Of a stretch of 64,000 nt of DNA, positions 37,619 to 46,917 are shown piece after piece. The translations under genes were made by a program, and so were the position numbers. The stretch's first letter is position 1; every line of letters begins with the position of its first letter. The notes below the pieces were generated by a model, which was not told where the DNA came from, searched no databases, and was given only the letters and a program-made list of their open reading frames with translations. The DNA is from JARYGU01 sp033795365 (GTDB taxonomy: Bacteria > Pseudomonadota > Alphaproteobacteria > Rhizobiales > Rhizobiaceae): NCBI GenBank assembly GCA_033795365.1, contig JARYGU010000005.1, forward strand, positions 1 through 64,000, in the 5' to 3' direction.

Positions 37619-38730
37619 TGCAGCACCAGTTCTGCCTGAAGAGCGCCCGCGGACTTTATGCCCTGCAGGATCGAGATGATTCCGTCCGGTTTGACGCCGA
37701 TGCTGTTGAGCCCGGCCACGAGCGAGCGCAGGTTCGAGCCGTTGAGAATGGCGACCTGCCCGCCTTCCTGCGCGACCTGGATGTCGGTGTTCGGCTGCAC
37801 GGCCGTCTCGCCTCTGGAAAAGGGCGCCGGCTGGATGACCTCGGGCGTTTCGGTGACCTGGACAGTCAGCGTGCCATGGCTCACGGCCACCTCGGAGATG
37901 CGGACATCCTGGCCGATCACGATCGTCCCCGTGCGTTCGTTGACGACGACGCGGGCAGGCACATCCGTCTCGATGACGAGATTTTCGATATCCGCCATCA
38001 GGCGCGCCAGATCCGCTCTTTTAGGCCTGGCGACGTGGATCGCCTGCGAATCACGGGCCTCGGCGATCGCTGTGCCATACTGCGCACCCGAATAGCGGTT
38101 GATCGCATCGGCCATGCCGACCGCGGTCGAGAAATCGGGATTGCGGAGCTGCAGGACGAGATCGCCCGCATCCTTGAACCGGGACGGCAGTTCGCGCTCG
38201 ATGATCGCGCCGTTCGGAACGCGGCCAGCCGTCGTGATGCCCTGCTGCACGGTTGCCGCCTCGCCCTCGGCGCTGAAGCCCGTGACCACGACGGAGCCCT
38301 GCGCCACGGCATAGATCTGCCCGTCCGCGCCGGACAGCGAGGTCATCACCAGGCTGCCGCCGCGAAGCGAGGTCGCATCGCCGAGCGAACCGACCGTCAC
38401 GTCCATGCGGCTACCGGGGCTTGCGAAAGGCGGGAGCGTCGCCGTCACCAGCACGGCAGCGACATTCCTCGTCCGCGACTGGCCGCCCTGGGTGGAAATG
38501 CCGAGATTTTCCAGCATTGCCCGCATCGACTGATCGGTGAAGGGGGCGCTGCGCAGGCTGTCGCCCGTTCCCTGCAGGCCGACGACGAGGCCGTAGCCGA
38601 TCAACTGGTTGTCGCGCCCGGCCTGAAGCGAGGCCACGTCCTTGATGCGCGCGGCCGGCAAGGCCGGACCCGCAACAAGCGCGAAGCAGGCAAGCAGGCC
38701 TATGAGACGGCAGAGGATCGATTTCATCAT
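37615..38730 (-). CDS. flgI: P-ring protein FlgI
   Basis: A 371-residue periplasmic P-ring subunit with a signal peptide (MMKSILCRLIGLLACFALVA). Family motifs: RIKDVASLQAGRDNQLIGYG, LVVGLQGTGDSLRSAPFTDQ and the C-terminal LVAGLNSIGVKPDGIISILQ. It requires FlgA as a chaperone, whose gene lies just upstream and overlaps by 4 bp. Length normal. Confidence 0.97.
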   Translation of the reverse strand: MMKSILCRLIGLLACFALVAGPALPAARIKDVASLQAGRDNQLIGYGLVVGLQGTGDSLRSAPFTDQSMRAMLENLGISTQGGQSRTRNVAAVLVTATLPPFASPGSRMDVTVGSLGDATSLRGGSLVMTSLSGADGQIYAVAQGSVVVTGFSAEGEAATVQQGITTAGRVPNGAIIERELPSRFKDAGDLVLQLRNPDFSTAVGMADAINRYSGAQYGTAIAEARDSQAIHVARPKRADLARLMADIENLVIETDVPARVVVNERTGTIVIGQDVRISEVAVSHGTLTVQVTETPEVIQPAPFSRGETAVQPNTDIQVAQEGGQVAILNGSNLRSLVAGLNSIGVKPDGIISILQGIKSAGALQAELVLQ

Positions 38731-39248
38731 TTCGCCACCACGTGCACGGTTCCGTCCGCCATGACCGTTCCGGAGACGGTGATGCCTGAATCCTTGTTGC
38801 GCACCCTGATCAGTTCGCCGATCGCGGCATCCTGAAGCGGCGTGCCCATGGCGGTTATTCTCAGAGGTCCGTTCTCGAACACCAGCTTGACTGAACTACC
38901 CCGCGAAACCGCAAAGGGTTCGCGAAGGGAGGAGACAAGAATGATCCGTCCCGGCAGCAGGGTTCTCCTGGTGACCAGGCCGGCAACCGCGGAGATTCTC
39001 TCGGCATAACCCGACGCAATGTTCGGATTGGTCACCTCGACTTCCTCGAGCTGGCCTGGCTGCAGTTCCTCGCCGGGATAGATGATGCGTTTCGGCACGA
39101 CGGCAAAAGACGTCTCGGCCGCGGCCGTCCGGCTTGCGGCCAATGCCGCGGCAAGCGCCAGCGCCAGCAGGAAAAGGCATCGCAAAGCCCCCTTTCCCGC
39201 TGTATCGATTGCTTTTTCGGCGAAGTCCGCATTCAGGCGAAACATCAT
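38727..39248 (-). CDS. flgA: P-ring assembly chaperone FlgA
   Basis: A 173-residue protein with a signal peptide (GALRCLFLLALALAAALAAS, ending AAA) and a SAF domain: VVPKRIIYPGEELQPGQLEE, then RRTLLPGRIILVSSLREPFA and IRVRNKDSGITVSGTV. It helps FlgI assemble around the rod. Two adjacent ATGs (39248, 39245) could serve; GGGGAAC lies just upstream. Confidence 0.93.
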   Translation of the reverse strand: MMFRLNADFAEKAIDTAGKGALRCLFLLALALAAALAASRTAAAETSFAVVPKRIIYPGEELQPGQLEEVEVTNPNIASGYAERISAVAGLVTRRTLLPGRIILVSSLREPFAVSRGSSVKLVFENGPLRITAMGTPLQDAAIGELIRVRNKDSGITVSGTVMADGTVHVVAK

Positions 39249-39266
39249 GTTCCCCGCTTGGTTGGG

Positions 39267-40049
39267 TTATCTCAGGTTCTGGCTGACGACACGCGCCATT
39301 TCATCGGCGGCCTGGATGATCTTGGAATTCATTTCATAGGCGCGCTGGGCGGAGATCAGGTCGGTGATCTCCTTCACCGGATCGACGTTAGAGGCTTCCA
39401 GATAGTTCTGCTGGAGATAGCCAACACCCGCTTCGTCCGCAGGGCCGACGACGGCCGGGCCGGAGGCATCCGTCTCGCGGAACAGGTTTTCGCCGAGCGG
39501 TTCGAGACCGGCCTCGTTGACGAAGGTGGCGAGTGTCAGCTGACCGAGTTCCTGCAGCTCGTTGTCGACCTTGGCGAAGACCTGGCCGGAGCGGTTGACC
39601 TGGACCTCCGTCGCATCCTGCGGGACGACGATGCCTGGCACCACGGTGTATCCGTCCAGCGTCACGAGCTGGCCGTCCGCATTGGTGTTAAAGGCGCCTG
39701 CGCGGGTATAGAGCTCCGTGCCGTCCGGCGCCTGGATCTGGAACCAGCCGCGTCCGACGATGGCGATGTCGAATTGGTTGCCGGTGTTCGTAAGCTGCCC
39801 CTGCAGATGAAGATTGCGCACGGCGGCGGTCTTCACGCCGAGGCCGATGATTGCGCCTTCCGGAACGATCGCCTGGTTCTGACGGTTCGGCACGCCCTGG
39901 GCGCGTTCGGTCTGGTAAAGCAGGTCCGAGAATTCGGCGCGGGCGCGCTTGAAGCCGGTGGTGTTGATGTTGGCGATGTTGTTCGCAATGACCTCAAGAT
40001 TGGTCTGTTGCGCGTTCATGCCGGTGGCGGCGATGGCAAGGGCTTTCAT
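39267..40049 (-). CDS. flgG: distal rod protein FlgG
   Basis: A 260-residue rod protein. It begins MKALAIAATGMNAQQTNLEV and has the rod motif IANNIANINTTGFKRARAEF; the C-terminus has NVDPVKEITDLISAQRAYEM and ends with MARVVSQNL, as usual. It lies 9 bp after fliE. It forms the 20-nm distal rod that passes through the P and L rings. Confidence 0.97.
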   Translation of the reverse strand: MKALAIAATGMNAQQTNLEVIANNIANINTTGFKRARAEFSDLLYQTERAQGVPNRQNQAIVPEGAIIGLGVKTAAVRNLHLQGQLTNTGNQFDIAIVGRGWFQIQAPDGTELYTRAGAFNTNADGQLVTLDGYTVVPGIVVPQDATEVQVNRSGQVFAKVDNELQELGQLTLATFVNEAGLEPLGENLFRETDASGPAVVGPADEAGVGYLQQNYLEASNVDPVKEITDLISAQRAYEMNSKIIQAADEMARVVSQNLR

Positions 40050-40058
40050 GTCCGATCC

Positions 40059-40391
40059 TCAGATCTGCATACGGGAAACTTCGAGGTAGGCCGTCACGAC
40101 CTTGTCGCGGATGGCGATCGCCGTCTGCAGCGTCTGCTCCGCATTCATCACCGCATCGACGACTTCGCGGGTGTTCGCCGTTCCGCGGACGCCCTCAAAG
40201 GACTTCGCCTCGCCCAGCTTCAGAGTGTTGACCATGTCGCTCGCCATGTCGCCCATGACGTCGGCGAAGCTCATCTGCGTCGAAGTCCCGCCGCTCTGCG
40301 GGGCCATCGAGGACGAGGATGTCTCGTTCGTCACGCTGGAAAGCGGATTTGTGGAGAAGAGCGAGCTGACGCCCTTTATGCCTTCGATCAT
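40059..40391 (-). CDS. fliE: MS ring-rod junction protein FliE
   Basis: A 110-residue FliE. The conserved C-terminal part reads VVDAVMNAEQTLQTAIAIRD, then KVVTAYLEVSRMQI. It joins the rod to the MS ring. It overlaps flgC by 4 bp, in the usual flgB-flgC-fliE order. Confidence 0.95.
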   Translation of the reverse strand: MIEGIKGVSSLFSTNPLSSVTNETSSSSMAPQSGGTSTQMSFADVMGDMASDMVNTLKLGEAKSFEGVRGTANTREVVDAVMNAEQTLQTAIAIRDKVVTAYLEVSRMQI

Positions 40392-40807
40392 TGCGATGTC
40401 CTCAGTAGGTCGATGGTGGCGCTGATGAGATCGCGCGATTGCCGGATGCTTTGGAGATTTGCGTCATAGGAGCGGTTCGCTTCTCGCATGTCCGCCATTT
40501 CGACCAGCACGTTGACGTTCGGCAGCTTGACCATGCCTTTTTCGTCCGCGGCCGGATTGCCGGGGTCGAATTCGGCGGAGAAGTCGCCCTCGTCGACGCC
40601 GAGGCGTTCGATCTCGACCAGCGATACGCCGCTCGCGCGGTCGAGCTCTGAGACGAAAGTGATGGTCTTGCGGCGATAGGGGTCGGCACCGGGCGTGTCG
40701 CCGGTCGAGCGGGCGTTCGCCAGGTTTTCCGAAACGATGCGGATACGGGTGGACTGGGCTTCGAGGCCGGACGCGGAGACTTTGAGGGAGGCTACAAGCG
40801 GATCCAT
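40388..40807 (-). CDS. flgC: proximal rod protein FlgC
   Basis: A 139-residue proximal rod protein. The start at 40807 gives MDPLVASLKVSASGLEAQST; the rod motif is IVSENLANARSTGDTPGADP and the C-terminus has NVNVLVEMADMREANRSYDA. The frame is open further upstream through flgB, but that part is in another frame of flgB and is not used. It lies 2 bp after flgB. Confidence 0.95.
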   Translation of the reverse strand: MDPLVASLKVSASGLEAQSTRIRIVSENLANARSTGDTPGADPYRRKTITFVSELDRASGVSLVEIERLGVDEGDFSAEFDPGNPAADEKGMVKLPNVNVLVEMADMREANRSYDANLQSIRQSRDLISATIDLLRTSQ

Positions 40808-40809
40808 GG

Positions 40810-41190
40810 TTATGTCCTGACGGTCATCAGCATCATGCGATGGAAGGACTTCACCAGCCCGGCGTTCAGCTCGTAGTCGCGCTTGACCTGTCCCTGCTTC
40901 ATCAGTTCCTCGGCAAGGCCGACCGTGTTGCCGGAGACCTGCACGCCGATCTCGTCGGTAGGCTTCGTTTCCGTGACGTTGTTGCTCATCGCCGGTTCGG
41001 TGAAATGCGCCGGATTGGTCGCGGCCATCCGGGTACCGGCATTCTGCAGCACCGACTGGAAGGGCGTTATGTCCTTGGCGCGGTAGCCGGGCGTATTCAC
41101 ATTGGCGATGTTGCCTGCAACCACGCCCTGGCGGAGAGAAAGCCATTCGGCCTGCTTTGAGGCCAGTTCGAAAAATTGAATCGGTTGCAT
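40810..41190 (-). CDS. flgB: proximal rod protein FlgB
   Basis: A 126-residue rod protein and first gene of the long flgB-fliP operon. It starts MQPIQFFELASKQAEWLSLR, with the rod motif VVAGNIANVNTPGYRAKDIT. The ATG at 41190 is preceded by GGAG at 10 bp; an ATG at 41202 would add MELV and has AAGG directly before it. The promoter must lie in the 155 bp up to 41357. Confidence 0.94.
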   Translation of the reverse strand: MQPIQFFELASKQAEWLSLRQGVVAGNIANVNTPGYRAKDITPFQSVLQNAGTRMAATNPAHFTEPAMSNNVTETKPTDEIGVQVSGNTVGLAEELMKQGQVKRDYELNAGLVKSFHRMMLMTVRT

Positions 41191-41310
41191 GACAAGCTCC
41201 ATCCTTGTTCACCCGGACCCTAAGGAGCCAATCTTGCGTGGGACTTGTCGGGAACCCAGCCGGATCGTTATTCGGCGCGCCGCTCTCGCAATGCCCCTGA
41301 AAAACGCAAA

Positions 41311-41335
41311 AAACCGGGCGCGTCGCACCCGGTTT
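41311..41335 (-). terminator. terminator after the flgF-fliI operon
   Basis: An 8-bp stem (AAACCGGG/CCCGGTTT) with a 9-base loop; on the minus strand it ends in TTTTTTGCG, a good T-tract. It lies 22 bp past the stop of the 183-residue membrane-protein gene and separates that operon from flgB. Confidence 0.88.
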
Positions 41336-41357
41336 CTTCATCTCGGATGTGGGGGCG

Positions 41358-41909
41358 CTACTGTCCCTGATAAATATCGCCGTTCGAGGTGACGATGACC
41401 CACTTTCCGTTGCGCTGCTCAAGCGTGGCGAGGCGGCTGTTGTCCGGCAATACCGAGCCGATCCGAACGATATACATACCGCTCGTATCCTCGATCAGGG
41501 CGCGCCCGTTCGCGACATGCATCAGCCGGAAACCCGCCGCACCGGGAAGCGGCTGGGTGATTTCGGCCGGTGCGCCGGTGGTTCGCTCGGCCCCGAGACC
41601 CGGTACGGTCGCGGTGGAAACCGGATCGAGATTTCCGGCCGGCGCCCTGCTGTCGTCATCCAGCATGGCGGAGGGCGAGACGCCCATCACGTTCCGGCCC
41701 GCAGTGTCCGGCAACTCCCTCTTGCCGTTCTCCCACAGGGGGGGAACGGAGAACTTGTCCTGATTGAGGAAGACATACCAGGGGAAGAAAGCGGCCATGC
41801 CCGCCAGCAGGAGACCGGCGCCGATCAGCATCCTGTCGGTGAGGCTGTATTTTTCCGACTGATCCCGCCTGATCGGCTGCACGGCTTCGTCCGCGTCGAA
41901 ATCCGTCAT
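41358..41909 (-). CDS. unknown single-span membrane protein of the fliI operon
   Basis: A 183-residue protein I cannot place in a family. A cytoplasmic N-terminus (residues 1-27) is followed by one membrane helix (MLIGAGLLLAGMAAFFPWYV), a proline/alanine-rich periplasmic linker, and a compact beta-rich C-terminal domain (FRLMHVANGRALIEDTSGMY to VIVTSNGDIYQGQ) that recalls the small periplasmic domains of GspC/PilP-like secretion proteins. It follows fliI by 3 bp and ends the operon, so a role in flagellar assembly or function is likely. Confidence 0.7.
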   Translation of the reverse strand: MTDFDADEAVQPIRRDQSEKYSLTDRMLIGAGLLLAGMAAFFPWYVFLNQDKFSVPPLWENGKRELPDTAGRNVMGVSPSAMLDDDSRAPAGNLDPVSTATVPGLGAERTTGAPAEITQPLPGAAGFRLMHVANGRALIEDTSGMYIVRIGSVLPDNSRLATLEQRNGKWVIVTSNGDIYQGQ

Positions 41910-41912
41910 CGC

Positions 41913-43334
41913 TTATCCCTTTCTCGCAACCGGAGGCGTGGCAGCCGGCTGATTTCCCGTCGCGTTGCGCAGGGCAACGGCAAGGTCGGAGAACGCATCG
42001 GCCGAAAGCCTCTCGTTCGGCATCTGCTTCAGCACCTCGTAGATGACCGGTACCTGCCTGACGGCCATGTCGAGATCCGCATCGCCGCCGGCGCGATAAC
42101 CGCCGATCAGGCGCAGGTCCCGTGTTTCCTCGTATCGATGGATCAGCGCCTTCAGGCGGCCGACGAGCTTTTCCTGATCGGCCGTCCAGGACTTGCGCGC
42201 GAGACGCGATATCGAAGAAAGCGGATTGACCGGCGGATAGCGTCCCTCGTCCGCGAGAGAGCGGTCGAGTACGATATGGCCGTCGAGAATGCCGCGGGTG
42301 GAGTCGGCGATCGGGTCGTTGTGATTGTCGCCGTCCACCAGGATCGAAAGGATCGCCGTGATGGTGCCCGTTCCCTCTGCGCCCGGCCCGGCCCTTTCGA
42401 GCAAGCGGGGCAATTCGGTGAAGACGGATGCCGGATAGCCGCGCGCGATCGGCGGCTCGCCGGAAGCGGTCGCGACCTCGCGGATGGCATGGGCGAAGCG
42501 GGTGACGCTGTCGACGATCATCAGGACGTTGTCGCCCTGATCGCGGTAATGTTCGGCGATCGTCATCGCCGTCAGCGGCGCCATCTTGCGCAGCATCGGG
42601 CTCTCGTCGCTGGTCGCGACGACCGCGACCGCCTTGGCGAGATTGTCGCCGAGCGTATCCTCGATGAATTCACGGACTTCACGGCCGCGCTCGCCGACGA
42701 GCGCGATGACGACCTTGTCGAAGGCATCGGCGCGCGCCAGCATGGAAAGGAGCGTCGACTTGCCGACGCCGGAACCCGCGAAGATGCCGAGGCGCTGGCC
42801 GAGGCAGAGCGGCGCAAAGATGTCGATCGCGCGAACGCCGGTGCGGAAACCTTTGTCGACGCGCCTGCGGGTCATCGACCGCGGCGCGGTATTGCGTATC
42901 GAACGGCGCATATCCCCCTGAACAAGCGGTCCGCGACCGTCGATCGGCTCCCCGAGCGCGTTGATCGTTCGTCCGCACCAGGCGGATGTGGGCGCGATGC
43001 GGAAGGCACCCTTGCGGATCACCGTATCGTGGATGCCGATCGGCTCGCCCGGCTCGATGGGGCAGACGACGATCGTCTCCGGCTCGACGCGGACCACTTC
43101 GCCGAGATGGATGCCGGTGCGGCTCCTGTGAGCGACGAAATCGCCGAGGCGGACATGCCGGGAGAGGCCGCTGACGGTATAATTTCCGGCGGCGATCATC
43201 TGGACGTGACCGCCGTGCGCGACGGAGAATTCCGGATCGGAGTAACGCTTCACCAGCCCGGCAAGCGCGCTGAGCATGCGCGCGCCGTCAGGGGCAGGTT
43301 TGCGTTCTGTCTGCGTGCCATTCGTCGGCGTCAT
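41913..43334 (-). CDS. fliI: flagellar export ATPase FliI
   Basis: A 473-residue ATPase related to F1-beta. Walker A AGSGVGKST is at residues 186-194, Walker B NVLMIVDSVTRFAHA about 85 residues later, and ALVGERGREVREFIED lies between. It drives export together with the FliJ-like and FliH-like proteins. It lies 6 bp after flgF. Confidence 0.97.
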   Translation of the reverse strand: MTPTNGTQTERKPAPDGARMLSALAGLVKRYSDPEFSVAHGGHVQMIAAGNYTVSGLSRHVRLGDFVAHRSRTGIHLGEVVRVEPETIVVCPIEPGEPIGIHDTVIRKGAFRIAPTSAWCGRTINALGEPIDGRGPLVQGDMRRSIRNTAPRSMTRRRVDKGFRTGVRAIDIFAPLCLGQRLGIFAGSGVGKSTLLSMLARADAFDKVVIALVGERGREVREFIEDTLGDNLAKAVAVVATSDESPMLRKMAPLTAMTIAEHYRDQGDNVLMIVDSVTRFAHAIREVATASGEPPIARGYPASVFTELPRLLERAGPGAEGTGTITAILSILVDGDNHNDPIADSTRGILDGHIVLDRSLADEGRYPPVNPLSSISRLARKSWTADQEKLVGRLKALIHRYEETRDLRLIGGYRAGGDADLDMAVRQVPVIYEVLKQMPNERLSADAFSDLAVALRNATGNQPAATPPVARKG

Positions 43335-43340
43335 CGGCGG

Positions 43341-44066
43341 TTACTGGCTACCTCCGAGCGTCCTGACGGCTTCGTCGAGCGACGTCTCGCTGTCGCGGAT
43401 CAGCGACGCCACGCTTTCGAAGGCGCGGGTGACGGTGATGAGCTGTGTCATCTCCGAGATGGCGTTGACGTTCGATTCCTCGATATAGCCCTGCATCACG
43501 CCGGCATCGATGCGGTCGACCACCGGCTCCGGCTGCAGCGTGGGAATGATGCCGCTGTTTCCGGCGCGCGTGAAGCCTCCGGAAAGGTCCGCCTGGAAAA
43601 GGCCGATCGCCGCGACGGGCTGGCCATTCTGGTTCAGCTGGCCGTCCGCGCTCAATGTCAGCGCGCCCTGCTGGGCATTGATCTGGATCGGTGCGCCTCC
43701 GACATCGAGAACCGGATACCCGTTGATCGTCACGAGCTGGCCGTCATTGGTGAGGGTAAAGCGTCCGTCCCGGGTAAGGGTGGGGCCTGCCGGGGTCTGA
43801 ACCGAGAACCAGGCATCGCCCTTGATCGCGAAATCGAGCATGCCGCCCGTTTCGGTAAAGCCGCCGTTCTTCGTCGAGATGAACTCCTGGCCTTCGGAGA
43901 CGAACGCCACCTTGGCGGTGCGCGTGTCGCTGACGACCTGGTTGAATTTCACTTCCGTCGCGCGGAAACCGACCGTCGTGGCATTCGCGACGTTGTCGGC
44001 GAGCGTGGTGAGGCGACGATCCAGTGCAAGCTGGGAAGAAAGCGAGACATATAGCCCGGGTTGCAT
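43341..44066 (-). CDS. flgF: proximal rod protein FlgF
   Basis: A 241-residue rod protein. The N-terminus MQPGLYVSLSSQLALDRRLT is followed by the rod motif LADNVANATTVGFRATEVKF; the C-terminus has NVNAISEMTQLITVTRAFES. It fits FlgF better than FlgG or FlgE in length and ends. It lies 1 bp after the DUF1217 gene, in one operon with fliI. Confidence 0.93.
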   Translation of the reverse strand: MQPGLYVSLSSQLALDRRLTTLADNVANATTVGFRATEVKFNQVVSDTRTAKVAFVSEGQEFISTKNGGFTETGGMLDFAIKGDAWFSVQTPAGPTLTRDGRFTLTNDGQLVTINGYPVLDVGGAPIQINAQQGALTLSADGQLNQNGQPVAAIGLFQADLSGGFTRAGNSGIIPTLQPEPVVDRIDAGVMQGYIEESNVNAISEMTQLITVTRAFESVASLIRDSETSLDEAVRTLGGSQ

Positions 44067-44067
44067 C

Positions 44068-44847
44068 TTATCGGCCTCCGAGTTTCAGATTGTTGATGGA
44101 GATGAGCAGGTCCGTCGAAATGCCGGTAAGGCTGGACGACCGGAAGGCGGTCAGCGGATCGTAGCTGCCGACGGGGTTTTCGAGCTCCCAGATCGCCGTG
44201 AAGCGCTCGAGGAATTTCCCGACCTCGGCGCCATCCTGAAACGAGGCGATGTCGAGCACGTCCTCGTAATAGGCGGCCTGGCGATCGACGTCGGTCGCGG
44301 CAAACTCGTCGGGCAGCTGGAGCGCGGTGCGCACCACCTGGGACAGGGCATCGTCGGCGATGATCGAATAGCCGCTGGTGATGGAAGAGGCCATGCGCTC
44401 GAAATAGAGGGCCAGGCGCACTCCGGTATTGTCGTTGCCGGCGTTCACTTCCAGCGTTTCGCGATTGTACTTGTCGACCACGCCATTCTGCGCGCGATCG
44501 AACGAGGTCGCCGCCTCGCCATAGCGGGCGAAGTTCAGCGATTCGACCAGCGCCTTGTAACGGCTGTCGGTTAGCTTGTTGGCGAAGGCGTCGTCGCTGT
44601 CGATCCCCTCGGTGAGGACCTTGCGCATGAAAGCCTTCGCATAGGTCATGTCCTCCAGGCCGTGGGCCTTCATCGCGTAATTGTAGAGGCGGCTATCGGC
44701 GAAGAAGTCATCGACGGATTTGATGCTGCCGATCTTCGAGAGGTAGTATTCCGTTTCCCGCTTGACGTCCGGCTGCTCCGCCACCCGCTGAAGCGAGCGC
44801 GGCAGGTCCGCGGCGATCGATTGATAGCTTGTGTAGGTCGTGGTCAT
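44068..44847 (-). CDS. DUF1217 flagellar-cluster protein
   Basis: A 259-residue helical protein of the DUF1217 family, found next to flgF and fliI in alphaproteobacteria. It starts MTTTYTSYQSIAADLPRSLQ; the segments FFADSRLYNYAMKAHGLEDM and AKAFMRKVLTEGIDSDDAFA are the family core. No signal or membrane span is seen, suggesting either a cytoplasmic role or export by the flagellar pathway. It is first gene of the leftward flgF operon and is divergent from motA (181 bp). Confidence 0.82.
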   Translation of the reverse strand: MTTTYTSYQSIAADLPRSLQRVAEQPDVKRETEYYLSKIGSIKSVDDFFADSRLYNYAMKAHGLEDMTYAKAFMRKVLTEGIDSDDAFANKLTDSRYKALVESLNFARYGEAATSFDRAQNGVVDKYNRETLEVNAGNDNTGVRLALYFERMASSITSGYSIIADDALSQVVRTALQLPDEFAATDVDRQAAYYEDVLDIASFQDGAEVGKFLERFTAIWELENPVGSYDPLTAFRSSSLTGISTDLLISINNLKLGGR

Positions 44848-45028
44848 GAACACCCGCATCACGGTTCGACCGGGCATAATGGCCCGTTTTGAGCCGCGAT
44901 CCTGCAGATCATTGCTTGCGCGAGGCTGGTCCGCCGGGCCTTATGAAGGAGCCTGCCGTTACAGCCTCACACAAGGCTCGATACCTAATCTGGCCCGGTC
45001 AGAATTGTGTCGAGGCAGATGTACTAAA

Positions 45029-45904
45029 ATGAATATCATTATCGGGCTTGTCTTCACCTTCGGCTGCGTTCTCGGCGGCTATATGGCCATGGGCGGACAT
45101 CTGGAAGTGCTCAACCAGCCCTTCGAGCTCATGATCATCGGCGGCGCCGGCCTTGGCGGCTTCATCATGGCCAACACGATGAAGGTGGTTAAGGATACGG
45201 GCAAGGCCCTCGGAGAAGCCTTCAGGCACAAGGTTCCGAAGGAGCGGCACTACCTCGACACGCTCGGCGTCCTCTACAGCCTGATGCGCGATCTTCGCAC
45301 CAAATCGCGAAACGAGATCGAGAGCCATATCGACAATCCGCAGGAATCCACGATTTTCCAGAGCGCCCCGACCGTTCTGCAGAACAAGGAACTGACCGCC
45401 TTCATCTGCGACTATGTCCGGCTCATCATCATCGGCAATGCCCGCTCGCACGAGATCGAAGCGCTGATGGACGAGGAAATCCAGACCATCACCCGCGACA
45501 AGATGAAACCTTACCAGGCGCTTTCCAACATGAGCGACGCCTTCCCCGCCATCGGCATCGTCGCGGCGGTTCTCGGCGTCATCAAGGCAATGGCCGCGAT
45601 CAACGAATCCCCCGAAGTCCTCGGAGGCCTGATCGGCGGAGCCCTGGTGGGCACGCTTCTCGGCGTGTTCCTGTCCTATTCCGTAGTCACGCCGATAACG
45701 GCAAACGTCAAAGCGGTGCGCGAGAAGCAGAACCGACTCTACATCATCGTCAAGCAGACGCTGCTTGCCTACATGAACGGCTCCGTGCCGCAGGTCGCGC
45801 TGGAATACGGCCGCAAGACCATCTCTTCCTATGAGCGTCCGTCGATCGATGCGGTCGAGCAGGAGATGATGAATCCGGGCGGCGGCGACGCGAAGGCGGC
45901 ATGA
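45029..45904 (+). CDS. motA: stator protein MotA
   Basis: A 291-residue stator subunit with four membrane helices. It starts MNIIIGLVFTFGCVLGGYMA at 45029, with GAGG upstream; the frame upstream is not conserved. The cytoplasmic loop has charged residues that meet FliG, and the last two helices include ALSNMSDAFPAIGIVAAVLG and GALVGTLLGVFLSYSVVTPI. It is first gene of the rightward motA-fliM-fliN-fliG operon; its partner motB is at 27010. Confidence 0.96.
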   Translation: MNIIIGLVFTFGCVLGGYMAMGGHLEVLNQPFELMIIGGAGLGGFIMANTMKVVKDTGKALGEAFRHKVPKERHYLDTLGVLYSLMRDLRTKSRNEIESHIDNPQESTIFQSAPTVLQNKELTAFICDYVRLIIIGNARSHEIEALMDEEIQTITRDKMKPYQALSNMSDAFPAIGIVAAVLGVIKAMAAINESPEVLGGLIGGALVGTLLGVFLSYSVVTPITANVKAVREKQNRLYIIVKQTLLAYMNGSVPQVALEYGRKTISSYERPSIDAVEQEMMNPGGGDAKAA

Positions 45905-46854
45905 CGATAATGAGGGGTGAAACCGTGGCTCAGCAGCCTGCAATCGATCCGATAGTTCTCGCCCGCCTCACCGGAAAGCTCGGCGACGGCGCGACCGTTT
46001 CCAAGCTCTGCGGCAGCCTTGGGGAGATATTCTCCGAATTTCTCCCGGACATGCTGGAAAGCGAACTGGGCTTCGAGGTCGCCGTCTCCTATGCGGGTTG
46101 CGAATCCGGGCGCTACGGCGATCTCGTCAAAGGGCTCGGCAGCGCGTTTTCCTATTCCGATTGCTCGCTGCGCAACTGGTGCGACCGTTTCACGGTCATC
46201 TGCGACAGCCCGCTTGTCATCACGCTCATCGAAAACATGCTGGGTGCAGTCGGCAATTCGACGGAGGAACCGTCCCCGCGGCCGCTTTCGAAGATCGAGC
46301 TCGACGTCGCATCGATGATGGTCGAGCGCATATCCAGCGTCCTGAAGACGGCGGTTGCCGGCAGCGACGGCTTCGAGCCGTTTATCGGCACCGCCCGCAA
46401 CGTGGAAGACCGCAAGGCTCCCGACGACGGAAGCGACAGCACATTCGCAGCGCTGATCAACATGGCGGTCGGCATCGGGCCGGTGCTCTCCACCTTCTCC
46501 GTCATCATTCCCCAGGCGGTCCTGCTGAAATCGAACATCACGCCGCCGAAACCGGCCAATACGCCGAAGACCAGGGAAGAATGGCGCGAGCAGCTGGGCG
46601 AGCAGGTCCGCCGTGCCAAGGTGACGCTGGAAGCTCGAATCCGCCTCGAAAGCCAGACGCTGGAGACGATCAGCCGGCTGCAGGCCGGCGACATCATCCC
46701 TTTCCAGGAATCAGGCGAGGTCCGGGTCGAAGTGAACGCGAACGGCCGCGATCTCTATGTCTGCGAGTTCGGCCGCTCCGGCGCGCGCTATACCGTGCGG
46801 GTCAAGGACACCTACGGTTCGGAAGACGACATCCTGCAGCACATTATCGGGTAG
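45901..46854 (+). CDS. fliM: motor switch protein FliM
   Basis: A 317-residue C-ring protein. The middle domain is diverged and the C-terminal SpoA domain is recognisable (LGEQVRRAKVTLEARIRLES, then LQAGDIIPFQESGEVRVEVN and DLYVCEFGRSGARYTVRV). The N-terminal CheY-binding peptide of other FliM proteins (an LSQxEIDALL type segment) is not seen; instead the protein begins MTIMRGETVAQQPAIDPIVL. It overlaps motA by 4 bp (ATGA). Confidence 0.9.
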   Translation: MTIMRGETVAQQPAIDPIVLARLTGKLGDGATVSKLCGSLGEIFSEFLPDMLESELGFEVAVSYAGCESGRYGDLVKGLGSAFSYSDCSLRNWCDRFTVICDSPLVITLIENMLGAVGNSTEEPSPRPLSKIELDVASMMVERISSVLKTAVAGSDGFEPFIGTARNVEDRKAPDDGSDSTFAALINMAVGIGPVLSTFSVIIPQAVLLKSNITPPKPANTPKTREEWREQLGEQVRRAKVTLEARIRLESQTLETISRLQAGDIIPFQESGEVRVEVNANGRDLYVCEFGRSGARYTVRVKDTYGSEDDILQHIIG

Positions 46855-46917
46855 GCATCGATCGGTGCGCGCACCGCAGCACGCCTCAGGCAAGTTTCAA
46901 ATGGAATAGTGATCCCC

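Noticed and set aside
41349..44054. 901-codon plus-strand frame opposite fliI and flgF
   Set aside because: Antisense shadow of well-supported genes; high GC at third positions leaves few stops on the other strand, and the translation is Arg/Asp/Gly-rich with no domain.
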